Below are positions 44,759 to 53,370 of a stretch of DNA of 64,000 nucleotides, piece after piece. The stretch lies in NCBI GenBank assembly GCA_023400235.1, contig JAEXFI010000041.1, positions 1 to 64,000 of the forward strand, read 5' to 3'. This DNA is from Bacillota bacterium. GTDB lineage: Bacteria > Bacillota > Clostridia > Acetivibrionales > DSM-1351. Under the pieces are notes generated by a model, which saw nothing but the letters and a program-made list of their open reading frames with translations, was not told the DNA's origin and did no database searches. The translations under genes and the position numbers were made by a program. The stretch's first letter is position 1. Every line of letters begins with the position of its first letter.

Positions 44759-46268
44759 TACTTATCCCTCCCAAGTTATTTGATGCTAGGATGGCTCTCT
44801 CATGACCCCACTTCTGAATTTTTTCAACAATTTCCGGATTACTCTTCTTAATTGGCATGACGGACATGAATTTTTCTTTAATCAGATTACTCGTTATTAT
44901 CTGATTCCCCTTTATTATTGCCAAGTGCGCTACTTCCTTTATTGCATATTCAATATCAGAATAAGAAAAACCCTCAGACATTTTTATCAGCTCGTGTAAT
45001 ATTTCATTATCAATATGATAGTGTAGGGATTTTCCAATGTATTGTAAAATCACCAAACGTCTTTCTTCCTCATTTGGGAGGTCTATAAAAAACACCTCTG
45101 AAAATCTGCCTTTCCTAAAAAGCTCGGTAGGTAGCAATGATATATCATTGGCTGTAGCAACAAGAAAAACTCTGCTGCATGACTCCTGCAACCAAAATAA
45201 GAACTGTCCCAGCACCCTCTTCCCTGTATCATTACCGGAATCGGAAATAGAGAGTGCTTTTTCAATTTCATCAATCCATAAGATGCAAGGCGAAACATTG
45301 TCAATGAATTGTAACGCCTCTTTCATCTTCTTTTCACTTTCACCAACCCATTTATCATAAACAGTTCCTATATCAAACCTGAATAGCGGAAGTTCCCACT
45401 CCTTGGCGATCATTTTTGCAGAAAAGGATTTTCCACAACCAGGAACACCTGACAGCAGAATCCCTTTAGGCGTTTTTAAATCTCTATAATTTAACTCCTC
45501 TTCCGAAGCAAAGAAAATACTTTTCTTTTCATAAAGCCATTGTTTTAGTACCTCAAGCCCTGATACTTCCAAGGATTGGTCTACTTGTACCATTTGGATG
45601 CTTGAAACCGGGGCATATAGCCTGCTCTTCTGACAAGTCAATTCATAAATATTTGACTTAAAGAACCCCTTATTTGTAATAAGTGTTGTAGCCAAAATAT
45701 TTTCGATCTGAATTTCTGTAAAGCCTTTTAATAAAGTAGCAGCTTTACGGACATCCCCCGCTCCCCAGTCAATAGCAAATCTGCTTTTATACATATTTAT
45801 GAATTTGTTGATTTGCTCTATAAGCTCTTCAACATCAGGATAATTTAGTGAAGTAAGCATCCCGAATTGAGCCAGCCGTGACCATACTTGATCAGCTGTA
45901 ATCAGAATAAGCGTGCAATTGGTTTCTTTAGCCAGGTAGAGAATGTTTAATAGTTCTCTTGTATATGAATTATCGTCCCCTAATCTTTTTGCATCTCCGA
46001 ATGCAAACGTAGAGCTCCTCTTCTTTTTAAAAGTATTTGCAATATAAGCCAGCGGATCACTTTCCACATCTAATTGTTCAGTTTGTTTAGACAGATTGTG
46101 TACTTGCTTTGCATCAGTATAATAATACAATTCAACTGTCTTCTCATCTGCCATTTCAGTTAGCAGGCGTTCTACTCGCTCACGTTCAGAAGAATCAATT
46201 ATAATTAACGGGGTGCGAGCACATATGTAATTGTACACTTCCGATTTTGTATCTTTATAATTACTCAT
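44751..46268 (-). CDS. Ycf46/CDC48-like AAA+ ATPase
   Basis: A 505-residue ATPase starting at ATG 46268 (SD GCAGGAGGT just upstream). The N-terminal 240 residues form an ATPase-related alpha/beta domain (PLIIIDSSERERVERLL) as in the Ycf46 family. The AAA module has Walker A GVPGCGKS (274-281), Walker B ILWIDEIEKAL (D333, E334), sensor-1 ATAND (N374) and arginine fingers in TELFRKGRFSEVFFIDLP. All catalytic residues are present. Such proteins form hexamers that pull on or unfold partners. Its coupling to the paralogue at 43.0 kb and its place at the end of the gene train make the coiled-coil membrane proteins likely clients. Confidence 0.9.
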   Translation of the reverse strand: MSNYKDTKSEVYNYICARTPLIIIDSSERERVERLLTEMADEKTVELYYYTDAKQVHNLSKQTEQLDVESDPLAYIANTFKKKRSSTFAFGDAKRLGDDNSYTRELLNILYLAKETNCTLILITADQVWSRLAQFGMLTSLNYPDVEELIEQINKFINMYKSRFAIDWGAGDVRKAATLLKGFTEIQIENILATTLITNKGFFKSNIYELTCQKSRLYAPVSSIQMVQVDQSLEVSGLEVLKQWLYEKKSIFFASEEELNYRDLKTPKGILLSGVPGCGKSFSAKMIAKEWELPLFRFDIGTVYDKWVGESEKKMKEALQFIDNVSPCILWIDEIEKALSISDSGNDTGKRVLGQFLFWLQESCSRVFLVATANDISLLPTELFRKGRFSEVFFIDLPNEEERRLVILQYIGKSLHYHIDNEILHELIKMSEGFSYSDIEYAIKEVAHLAIIKGNQIITSNLIKEKFMSVMPIKKSNPEIVEKIQKWGHERAILASNNLGGISNG

Positions 46269-46289
46269 GGCACCTCCTGCCATTAATTA

Positions 46290-46775
46290 TTATTCAAAAA
46301 ATTTAATTCTTTTTATCTGATATAGCACATCTTCCATTTCAAGGTTACTTGTTTCAAATGCTTGATACTCAAGATGGTCGGTTATTTTTTTCAAAAAAAT
46401 TCGTGTCTGTTTCTCTGCAGACTGAAATAGTTCCTGCCGGAATGTACCTGGTAACCAATCAATTCTACTAAAAAACAAACAATGTTTAATTTCCTTACGA
46501 AACTTTCTGAACAACTCCACCAAATCAAATAGTTCATTATTCTCCAGCAGCACATTCATTTGTTTTATAAATTTTCTAGTTCTTGCATCAAGCATATCAT
46601 TCAGTAAGTTTACAATATGTATTTGAAAACGAAGTGAAGTCTGTTCATTGCCTTGCAGTGTACCCTTGCATATCAGATCAATATGTTCATCGCTGATGTT
46701 GAATTGCTTCATTTGCACGAAGCAATCCATCCATTCCTGATATGTTTGAGGAGGAGAACTTAATTTTATAGCCAA
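46290..46775 (-). CDS. 161-residue helical protein of unknown function
   Basis: Soluble, mostly alpha-helical, no cysteine motif or membrane helix (segments such as QEWMDCFVQMKQFNISDEHIDL and NNELFDLVELFRKFRKEIKH). The TTG start has SD AAGGAG nine bases upstream. It lies 21 bases ahead of the ATPase start and 13 bases after the 58-residue gene, firmly inside the gene train. It may be an adaptor for the AAA+ ATPase; this is a guess from position only. Confidence 0.75.
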   Translation of the reverse strand: MAIKLSSPPQTYQEWMDCFVQMKQFNISDEHIDLICKGTLQGNEQTSLRFQIHIVNLLNDMLDARTRKFIKQMNVLLENNELFDLVELFRKFRKEIKHCLFFSRIDWLPGTFRQELFQSAEKQTRIFLKKITDHLEYQAFETSNLEMEDVLYQIKRIKFFE

Positions 46776-46788
46776 AGTGCTTCACTCC

Positions 46789-46965
46789 TTATTTGAGGAA
46801 AGTAAAAGGTGGTTCAAGGCTCCAGGACGGTAACTTTTTGTTCATTTCCTTAAGCCTCTCATCTGAAAAATCCACTTTTTCTTTATGTGGCGCAGCGAAA
46901 TTGTCGCGTATTCTTTGTTCCATCATTTCTTCAAATTCCTGGTCATTTTTCTTTTCATTACTCAT
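46789..46965 (-). CDS. 58-residue charged protein in the SPFH-AAA gene train
   Basis: Translates as MSNEKKNDQEFEEMMEQRIR, continues DNFAAPHKEKVDFSDERLKE, and ends SWSLEPPFTFLK. SD GGGGAG lies six bases before ATG 46965. Spacing to both neighbours is short (13 bases to the next gene), so it is a genuine member of the operon rather than chance. Predicted helical and very hydrophilic. No family recognised. Confidence 0.7.
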   Translation of the reverse strand: MSNEKKNDQEFEEMMEQRIRDNFAAPHKEKVDFSDERLKEMNKKLPSWSLEPPFTFLK

Positions 46966-47020
46966 GATAAACTCCCCTTTACATTACTAGAATTAAGATA
47001 TAAACATAAAAATTTGTACA

Positions 47021-48619
47021 TTAAAGAAATTCAACAATGCTTAGCAAATCATCTTTCTTTACACAGTTTTCTTCGTAGTAGTGCCTGAAATCTGCAATTT
47101 CTGACATACACAGGTTTAGGTTTTCAAGAGACGTATTAAGTCTTTTTGTATATTCCTTACCAGCACTTAATACTCTGTAAACGATAAAACCAAAGGCTAA
47201 AGCAGTAAATATAAGTGAAAAAATTGTTAAAAATGCAAATCCTATAGATGCAAATAATACTATCATAGCAGCAATATTCCATTGATTAACATATTTTAAT
47301 TGGAACCGATTATTGTCGTAATGATTTCTTAAACTTTCGGTCATTTCAGCCTGATCCAGGCCGTTGCTTGATCCCTTCCAAATATCTATACTCAGGGTAT
47401 ACTCCGTTGGATATGCTTCCTTCATTCTTGCGGCCCAGTCTGAAACAGCACTCTTGAACCAGCTTTTTGTATTCTGTAATCCGAATTTCCTAACTTGTAT
47501 ATCCGTCTGTCCTTCATCATATATAGCCCATTTAAGCATCTGTTTGCCAATATTAAAGTTACTGTTTTGAAGTTGCTGTACTGCTTCAAATTGTTCTTCT
47601 GCCTTTTCAATAACCCCGTTATTTTCAACAATAAACCGATAATACTCCTGCTGGTTTTTCAATTCCAATTCTTCAGCATCATAGTTAGAGATCAAATTTG
47701 TCAAAATTGCATCTATTCTTGATTTATAATTAGCGTCAGTATGTTGTTGTTCCTCTACATCCAGTGACTTTACAAAATTAATCAATCTTTCATACTTTGA
47801 AACGTTGGCATAGGAATTTTCCATTTCCTTATAATTTGTACAAAACTGTAATAATGACTGATACTCAAACTTTGCGTGTACATTTGTATTTTGGATGAAT
47901 CTTTCATATTCACCTATTAACTCTTGTGATATCTCAGCATTTTCGTTAATAATACTAATCCACTCATCAATTAATTTTATTACTTCATGCTCCAACTCTT
48001 TGTCTTTTCCAAAAATACCATTTAAATATGACTGAAGGAGTATAGCAGTCTCTTGCTGCAATATTGTTGGATCAAGTGTCCTCAAATATTCAAAGAACCA
48101 CTTTTTTGCAATTTCAACTCTGTTAAACCTCAGATTCATAAGGCAAAAGAACAAAGTTGTTTTAATTTTGTCTCTTCTTCCACATTCCGCCAATGCATTT
48201 ATAGCAACATCCGAATAATCATTAACCCATGCTGTTATGGCTATTAAGGCGTATGAAAGCCAATATCTTGAGCTTGTTATCCATAATTCTTCGGATAATT
48301 CCTGAATTGTACTGTTACGTACCAGGTTAATGTCAAAATCCCTAACAACCCCCATTACAGTTCGTCTGATAGTAACATGATTGCTGAATTGTTCTTTAAT
48401 AATCTGATCTATTCTTAGAATATTTTCATGAGCGATTTGCTTTTCTTCGCCATGCAACATATCCGTTTTGAATCTGTTGATATTGTCATAAATTTTATCT
48501 GTTGTTGCTTGAATGTTTTGAGTCGAAGAATGGACATTATTTACTTTAACATCAACTCTTGACTTAAAAGAACTAATAGTCTGATCAAGGCTATTAATTG
48601 CTTGTGTGGCATTAGACAT
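47021..48619 (-). CDS. coiled-coil membrane protein, paralogue 2
   Basis: From ATG 48619 (SD GGAGGG eight bases upstream) 532 residues; a longer frame to 48673 has no SD. Layout as in its neighbours: an N-terminal coiled coil (about 1-75), then RYWLSYALIAITAW near 125 and the repeat-like motif MNLRFNRVEIAKKWFFEYL near 160. A long helical domain, DNNRFQLKYVNQW, a membrane hairpin (about 444-480) and a 52-residue coiled tail follow. The shared stretch NLRFNRVE-x-AKKW with paralogue 1 proves common origin. Function unknown. Confidence 0.8.
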   Translation of the reverse strand: MSNATQAINSLDQTISSFKSRVDVKVNNVHSSTQNIQATTDKIYDNINRFKTDMLHGEEKQIAHENILRIDQIIKEQFSNHVTIRRTVMGVVRDFDINLVRNSTIQELSEELWITSSRYWLSYALIAITAWVNDYSDVAINALAECGRRDKIKTTLFFCLMNLRFNRVEIAKKWFFEYLRTLDPTILQQETAILLQSYLNGIFGKDKELEHEVIKLIDEWISIINENAEISQELIGEYERFIQNTNVHAKFEYQSLLQFCTNYKEMENSYANVSKYERLINFVKSLDVEEQQHTDANYKSRIDAILTNLISNYDAEELELKNQQEYYRFIVENNGVIEKAEEQFEAVQQLQNSNFNIGKQMLKWAIYDEGQTDIQVRKFGLQNTKSWFKSAVSDWAARMKEAYPTEYTLSIDIWKGSSNGLDQAEMTESLRNHYDNNRFQLKYVNQWNIAAMIVLFASIGFAFLTIFSLIFTALAFGFIVYRVLSAGKEYTKRLNTSLENLNLCMSEIADFRHYYEENCVKKDDLLSIVEFL

Positions 48620-48653
48620 AAAATATTCCCTCCATTCAAATGTTAACTTATAG

Positions 48654-50402
48654 TTAAAAACTTTCCAATGCATCTTTCAAATTAATATTCTTTTCATCTT
48701 CAGCTTTATAAACTGTTCTCCATTTATCCAATTCCTCAAGTGCTTTTTTAAGCAAATTTACTCCTAAACGCTTTCGTTCCTTTAATTGCTTGCCAACATC
48801 CACAATCCGTCTCCACAACAGGAAGCTCCCTGCAAGTCCCAATAGAATTCCCAGTACTAATATAACCGGATTGAAGAAAAAAACATTAATAAGCAATGTT
48901 AATAAAGATGCAAAACAGGCAATTGTGTATATGGCGACAAATTTGTCTTTAAACGTATTTTTAAGTTTGTTATTATCATAATATTTTTCTAGTAAAACTT
49001 TAGATGGCTCAAAATCCTCCTCTGAACAGTTGATTTTACAGTCATCTATTGTTATGTCATACTTTTCTCTCTCTTTTTTTCGATAACCTTCTGCATATGA
49101 CTCGAAGCCTTTAATAATCCAATCTTTCATCATGTTTATGGAAAAACGTTTAACCCTTATATCAATTTGTAAAGATTCTTCTGAAAATGCCCAATGCAAA
49201 AGCAAATCGGCAATATTTTTACTGCTGTTCTCATCACTAAACTGCAAATTATAGTTTACCTGAGCCGCAGCCACATCGCCTTTTGCAGCCACTATTGCCT
49301 CATTGTATTTTATCCTTTTGACCACACTCAGTTCATCTGCATCATAGTTACTAATTAAGGAATAGAGAACATTCTCAATCCTCTGAGGTAAATCATATCC
49401 GTCTTTTACTTCCTTTTCAGCAATATCATTATAGTACTTGGCAATAATAGTATTTTTTTCAGCCTCTGAAAGTAATTGCTTTAATTCTTCGTATTTTGAG
49501 CAGGTCTTTTTTAAGGCAGCAAACTCAAGCCCGGTACTATGTATAAATGTAGTTGCAAACTCACTGGCTCGCGTAGCAAACATCTTGCCGTAATCAACTG
49601 TGGTTACCTCTATCTGAGATATCATATTCACAAAGCATTTAGCTATAGTTCCTTCGAAGGCTTTGTCTGCGCCAAATGCTCCGCTTAGATATGCTTGCAG
49701 GAGATATTGCCACTCATCTCCCAGATTATTCATATCTGCCCTGTCCAGGTAGTTTACATACCATTTTTTTGCCGTTTCAACACGATTAAATCTTAAGTTG
49801 ATTAGCAGGTAAAACAAACATGAGTTAAAATAATTTGTTGATAAGCTCCTTCCCACAGCTCTCTCTGCAGCCTCCATTTCATTACTTGCCCAAAGCTGAA
49901 CAGCTGCAATACAATAAGCCAACCAATACTCCGTATTCTGAAGGTAAGCTTTTTCCACCTTTTTTCTCATAGCATCGCTTGAGACAATGTGAGAGTCAAG
50001 GCCAATTACATAACCCAATGTAATCCTACGTAATTCGTTATAATACGAAAATCTTGTATAATATTCATCAGTATATTGAGATATATTTTTTGAAGCAGTC
50101 GAAATACTCTTAAGGGTAAAATACTGAACGGTTAATTCTTTTAATGCTTCAAACACATCTTTTGTGCATATGTCAGCCTTACCTACCCTATCTGAAAGAT
50201 GACTCATTTCTTCAGTCACCTGACTATCCATGTAACTTGCATTATCAATCAGATGATAGATCTGATTTGTTAAATAAATCAGCTCCTGCTCCAAAATACG
50301 GTTTTCTCCAATAATATGATTAATCTGCCTAACCAAATTATCTATTTGGCTCATAAGTCGCTCAGCTTCTTCCCTCTCAGCTCGAACCTCTTCTTCGGTC
50401 AT
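48654..50402 (-). CDS. coiled-coil membrane protein, paralogue 1
   Basis: From ATG 50402 (SD AGGAGGGG about nine bases upstream) 582 residues. The N-terminal coiled coil (about 1-100) is rich in Glu/Arg. Then come TEYWLAYCIAAVQLW near 160, INLRFNRVETAKKWYVNYL near 205, YDADELSVVKRIKYNEAIVAAKGD, YYDNNKLKNTFKDKF, membrane hairpin about 486-529 and a 53-residue coiled tail. Gene order and similarity show that the three paralogues arose by tandem duplication, with 1 and 2 the closest pair. Helical repeats near 150-300 could be TPR-like. Confidence 0.8.
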   Translation of the reverse strand: MTEEEVRAEREEAERLMSQIDNLVRQINHIIGENRILEQELIYLTNQIYHLIDNASYMDSQVTEEMSHLSDRVGKADICTKDVFEALKELTVQYFTLKSISTASKNISQYTDEYYTRFSYYNELRRITLGYVIGLDSHIVSSDAMRKKVEKAYLQNTEYWLAYCIAAVQLWASNEMEAAERAVGRSLSTNYFNSCLFYLLINLRFNRVETAKKWYVNYLDRADMNNLGDEWQYLLQAYLSGAFGADKAFEGTIAKCFVNMISQIEVTTVDYGKMFATRASEFATTFIHSTGLEFAALKKTCSKYEELKQLLSEAEKNTIIAKYYNDIAEKEVKDGYDLPQRIENVLYSLISNYDADELSVVKRIKYNEAIVAAKGDVAAAQVNYNLQFSDENSSKNIADLLLHWAFSEESLQIDIRVKRFSINMMKDWIIKGFESYAEGYRKKEREKYDITIDDCKINCSEEDFEPSKVLLEKYYDNNKLKNTFKDKFVAIYTIACFASLLTLLINVFFFNPVILVLGILLGLAGSFLLWRRIVDVGKQLKERKRLGVNLLKKALEELDKWRTVYKAEDEKNINLKDALESF

Positions 50403-50648
50403 ATTGAATCGCCCCTCCTTTGTACATTTATTCCAGAATATTACTTGGTTCATTGTAGAATACACCATACTCATCAGGTACAACATTTAATACCAACTTC
50501 ATATATTTGATTGATTGGTCCTAAAGCGCTTCAATTGTCCAACCCCTTGCCTCTGCACTGTCTTTATATTTTCCTTTATATATTGTTATATTTTAAAGTT
50601 TAACAAATTTTAACATCGAAACAACCTCTCCCGTCAGAAAAGTAAAAG

Positions 50649-52655
50649 TTAAAACAGCATGCTATAAACTTTATAAGCTTCACATAACCTATCAGTAACG
50701 GAGCTTAACTTATCTCTGTTTGAGAGTACATATTTCTTTAATTTCTCGTTAGTACCTTTTGTTTTATTCCTGATTTCTGAGTTTATTTTTACCTTTTTGC
50801 TAATCATCTTCTTTACTATTTCATATGCCATATCAAATGAATCATTTGATAATAAAATATATGCCTGCAATAGATTACAATCTATTGTGTTTCCCAAATG
50901 ATTAATACTGCATAGGGAAGCTCCCAATGGAGTACTGAGCATATTTGATATAACTTCTATATTCTTAAGCTTTGATATACCTTTATTGTCAACGCAATAT
51001 AAAAGATAATTTTTTACTGCTTCATCTGATACTATTTGAGCGTCATCAATAAGAAGTGTAAACAATTCCGAACTAAAATTGTTAATACTTTTCATACCTA
51101 TCAGATAATTGTTCAGTATATCATCATTGAAGGTGCAACCTTTACCCTGAAGAATTTTTATAATCTTAATCTTAACTGAATTCTCATCTTCCGAAGTACA
51201 GACATATTCGCTGAATGACTTTGGATCAATATTAACGCCGCTTTCAATTAGTATATTAATTACCTGCTCTCTCACATCAATACTATCAACTGCACAAAAG
51301 ATATACTTTGCGAGTAATCCGTGAAAGAAACTTATATTAATATCTAATTTCATAATGTTTTTTATTACTTCAATTTTATAAGGTCCGTCAATATTTATTC
51401 TTAATATATAGTTTTCAAAAGTATTGGTTGGGATTGTATTAACGGAACCCAGCAAAAATGGTAAAATAGTCTTCCTGTCTTCCAGCTTATCCTGATTAAA
51501 ACACAAGTAATTATTTATAATTGCCTCTTTATGTTTAACTTCAAGATTAAACTCATATGCTTTTATTAATATAGTAACTTTATCTCCAGCACTTATATCT
51601 TCTCTTGTATACATTGCTACAACGTGTTTTTGTTCAAGTACTACATACTGAGAAGATTCTTTTAATGCGTTTAAACCTGCTACTGAAATATATACATTAT
51701 TACTGTTAAAACAGAAATAAATTATTCGCTCTACATCTTCATCAGTAAGTTTAAAGGAGCAAATACCAGTAAAAACATTTTTAGCAATTTCTATATCTAC
51801 AGAATTTTCCAGTATAGATTTTATTACAGCCTCAGTATTAATATTTATTCCAGCTGTAACCGCTGAAATAAATATTTTACTTTTTGTTTCTACTTTGTCA
51901 GCGGACTCTGATAGATAGCTTTCTATAGCGGTCTTTTTCTCCTGCTGAGAATCCCCTTTTATCATTAATAAATTTGCATTAATCAATTTTTGATCATTAT
52001 CAGGGTAACTGGATAATACCTCCGTTAAGGCATAGTTTTCATCAATGTTACCGTTTTCAATTACTTTATCAAAAATGTTAAAACGTTGATTTTTCAAAGA
52101 ATACCTCAAAAGATTTTCGTTAGTATCTTTTGAATCCACATCACAAATTTTTAAGTACTTTTCAATATTTTCACTTCTTTTCTTATCGTTAATAGATACA
52201 AAAACCAGAAGTAATGTTGCATAAATGTTTGAGTCCTCAAAAAACTCATAGAGCATTTCTTCATCATCGGTTATAATTGAGTGTCCTAGTTGCAAGTTAT
52301 CGTTATATTTTTTAATTTTTAAAATTATGTTTTTTATATCCTGTTGTCCTGCTTCGCCAGGTGCTGTTGCCCTAATCATTAGAAAACAGATAGTTGCAAT
52401 AATAGTACCTATATATTTTGAATCAATCTTTTCACATTCAATTAAATTCTTTTCTGCACTTTCCAATCGTCTGTAAGATATGTCCAGCAAGGTTTGTCGA
52501 ACTACATTTTTTATGGTGAACAATCCATCATATTTTTCTTCTCTTTCTGTCGTGTTTCCACAATAAAGGCACGTCCATGTTTTTGACTTTTCATTGTATT
52601 GAAATTTACGACTTCCACAAGATTCGCACTTGCGGTTAACATAACTTACCGCCAT
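50649..52655 (-). CDS. zinc-ribbon protein with helical repeats
   Basis: A 668-residue protein. An N-terminal zinc ribbon has C10, C13, C29, C32 (CESCGS and CLYCGN). The rest is a long series of short helical units, some resembling ankyrin repeats (INILIESGVNIDPKSFSEYV, IIKILQGKGCTFNDDILNNYL), suited to protein-protein contacts. No membrane helix or catalytic motif. SD GGGGG precedes ATG. It follows the membrane protein by 12 bases. It is probably a scaffold of the machine encoded by the gene train. Confidence 0.8.
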   Translation of the reverse strand: MAVSYVNRKCESCGSRKFQYNEKSKTWTCLYCGNTTEREEKYDGLFTIKNVVRQTLLDISYRRLESAEKNLIECEKIDSKYIGTIIATICFLMIRATAPGEAGQQDIKNIILKIKKYNDNLQLGHSIITDDEEMLYEFFEDSNIYATLLLVFVSINDKKRSENIEKYLKICDVDSKDTNENLLRYSLKNQRFNIFDKVIENGNIDENYALTEVLSSYPDNDQKLINANLLMIKGDSQQEKKTAIESYLSESADKVETKSKIFISAVTAGININTEAVIKSILENSVDIEIAKNVFTGICSFKLTDEDVERIIYFCFNSNNVYISVAGLNALKESSQYVVLEQKHVVAMYTREDISAGDKVTILIKAYEFNLEVKHKEAIINNYLCFNQDKLEDRKTILPFLLGSVNTIPTNTFENYILRINIDGPYKIEVIKNIMKLDINISFFHGLLAKYIFCAVDSIDVREQVINILIESGVNIDPKSFSEYVCTSEDENSVKIKIIKILQGKGCTFNDDILNNYLIGMKSINNFSSELFTLLIDDAQIVSDEAVKNYLLYCVDNKGISKLKNIEVISNMLSTPLGASLCSINHLGNTIDCNLLQAYILLSNDSFDMAYEIVKKMISKKVKINSEIRNKTKGTNEKLKKYVLSNRDKLSSVTDRLCEAYKVYSMLF

Positions 52656-52667
52656 TAATTGAGCCCC

Positions 52668-53357
52668 CTACTTTGAAATTGCAAGCTTTTTATTTCTTTC
52701 TACAAATAAGAATTCCAGTTTAACACAAGCTTCTTTAGCTTCATTAAAATGATTTTCTTCAACGCAAAGTCTAAGTTCTGATAACTTTTGAGAAATTCTG
52801 AATTCTACGTCGATAACCGAATCATTGGACATTGGGTCGGAGTATCTTATTGTCTCAGCTAATTTCTTTAGACTTGTCTTTAAATCTTCCTCGGTACATT
52901 GGCTTAATAGTATTTCAACATCCACCATCATAGATTTAAGTGTTAAAACCTTTTCCTGAATATTAGCACCTATATCCTGAACTGTATCTCTTGCCATCAG
53001 GGCGATAATTGCAATAATTGAAAATGCCGCAAGTATTATTACCTGTATGACTGTTGCTATTGTCATACCTGCGACCTGGAATACCATAAATACAACGCTT
53101 ACAAATAGTTCTGACAGCAAATAGTAAATTGACAGAGACACAAGTGGTATTCCAAAAAATATAGTTTCAACATTTGATGATTTAAATGAAAGCAGCATAC
53201 TGATAACCTGAGCAACGAAGGCGAGACACATGAATGTGTAACTTACCCAGAATACACTTGAATGTGTTTTAAAGATTGTAAATACCAGTATATTATAGAC
53301 TATAAAAAGTATCGCACAAATGATACCTGTTAAAGCTAAATTCTTATTTTTTTTCAT
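52668..53357 (-). CDS. four-helix membrane protein with cytosolic helical tail
   Basis: A 229-residue protein with about four transmembrane segments (about 8-30, 36-58, 64-95 and 96-122) followed by a 100-residue soluble helical tail (EKVLTLKSMMVDVEILLSQ; KLSELRLCVEENHFNEAKEA). It lies between the SPFH gene and the zinc-ribbon repeat gene with gaps of 13 and 12 bases, thus co-translated with them. No family recognised. Confidence 0.75.
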   Translation of the reverse strand: MKKNKNLALTGIICAILFIVYNILVFTIFKTHSSVFWVSYTFMCLAFVAQVISMLLSFKSSNVETIFFGIPLVSLSIYYLLSELFVSVVFMVFQVAGMTIATVIQVIILAAFSIIAIIALMARDTVQDIGANIQEKVLTLKSMMVDVEILLSQCTEEDLKTSLKKLAETIRYSDPMSNDSVIDVEFRISQKLSELRLCVEENHFNEAKEACVKLEFLFVERNKKLAISK

Positions 53358-53370
53358 ATCCCCACATCCC

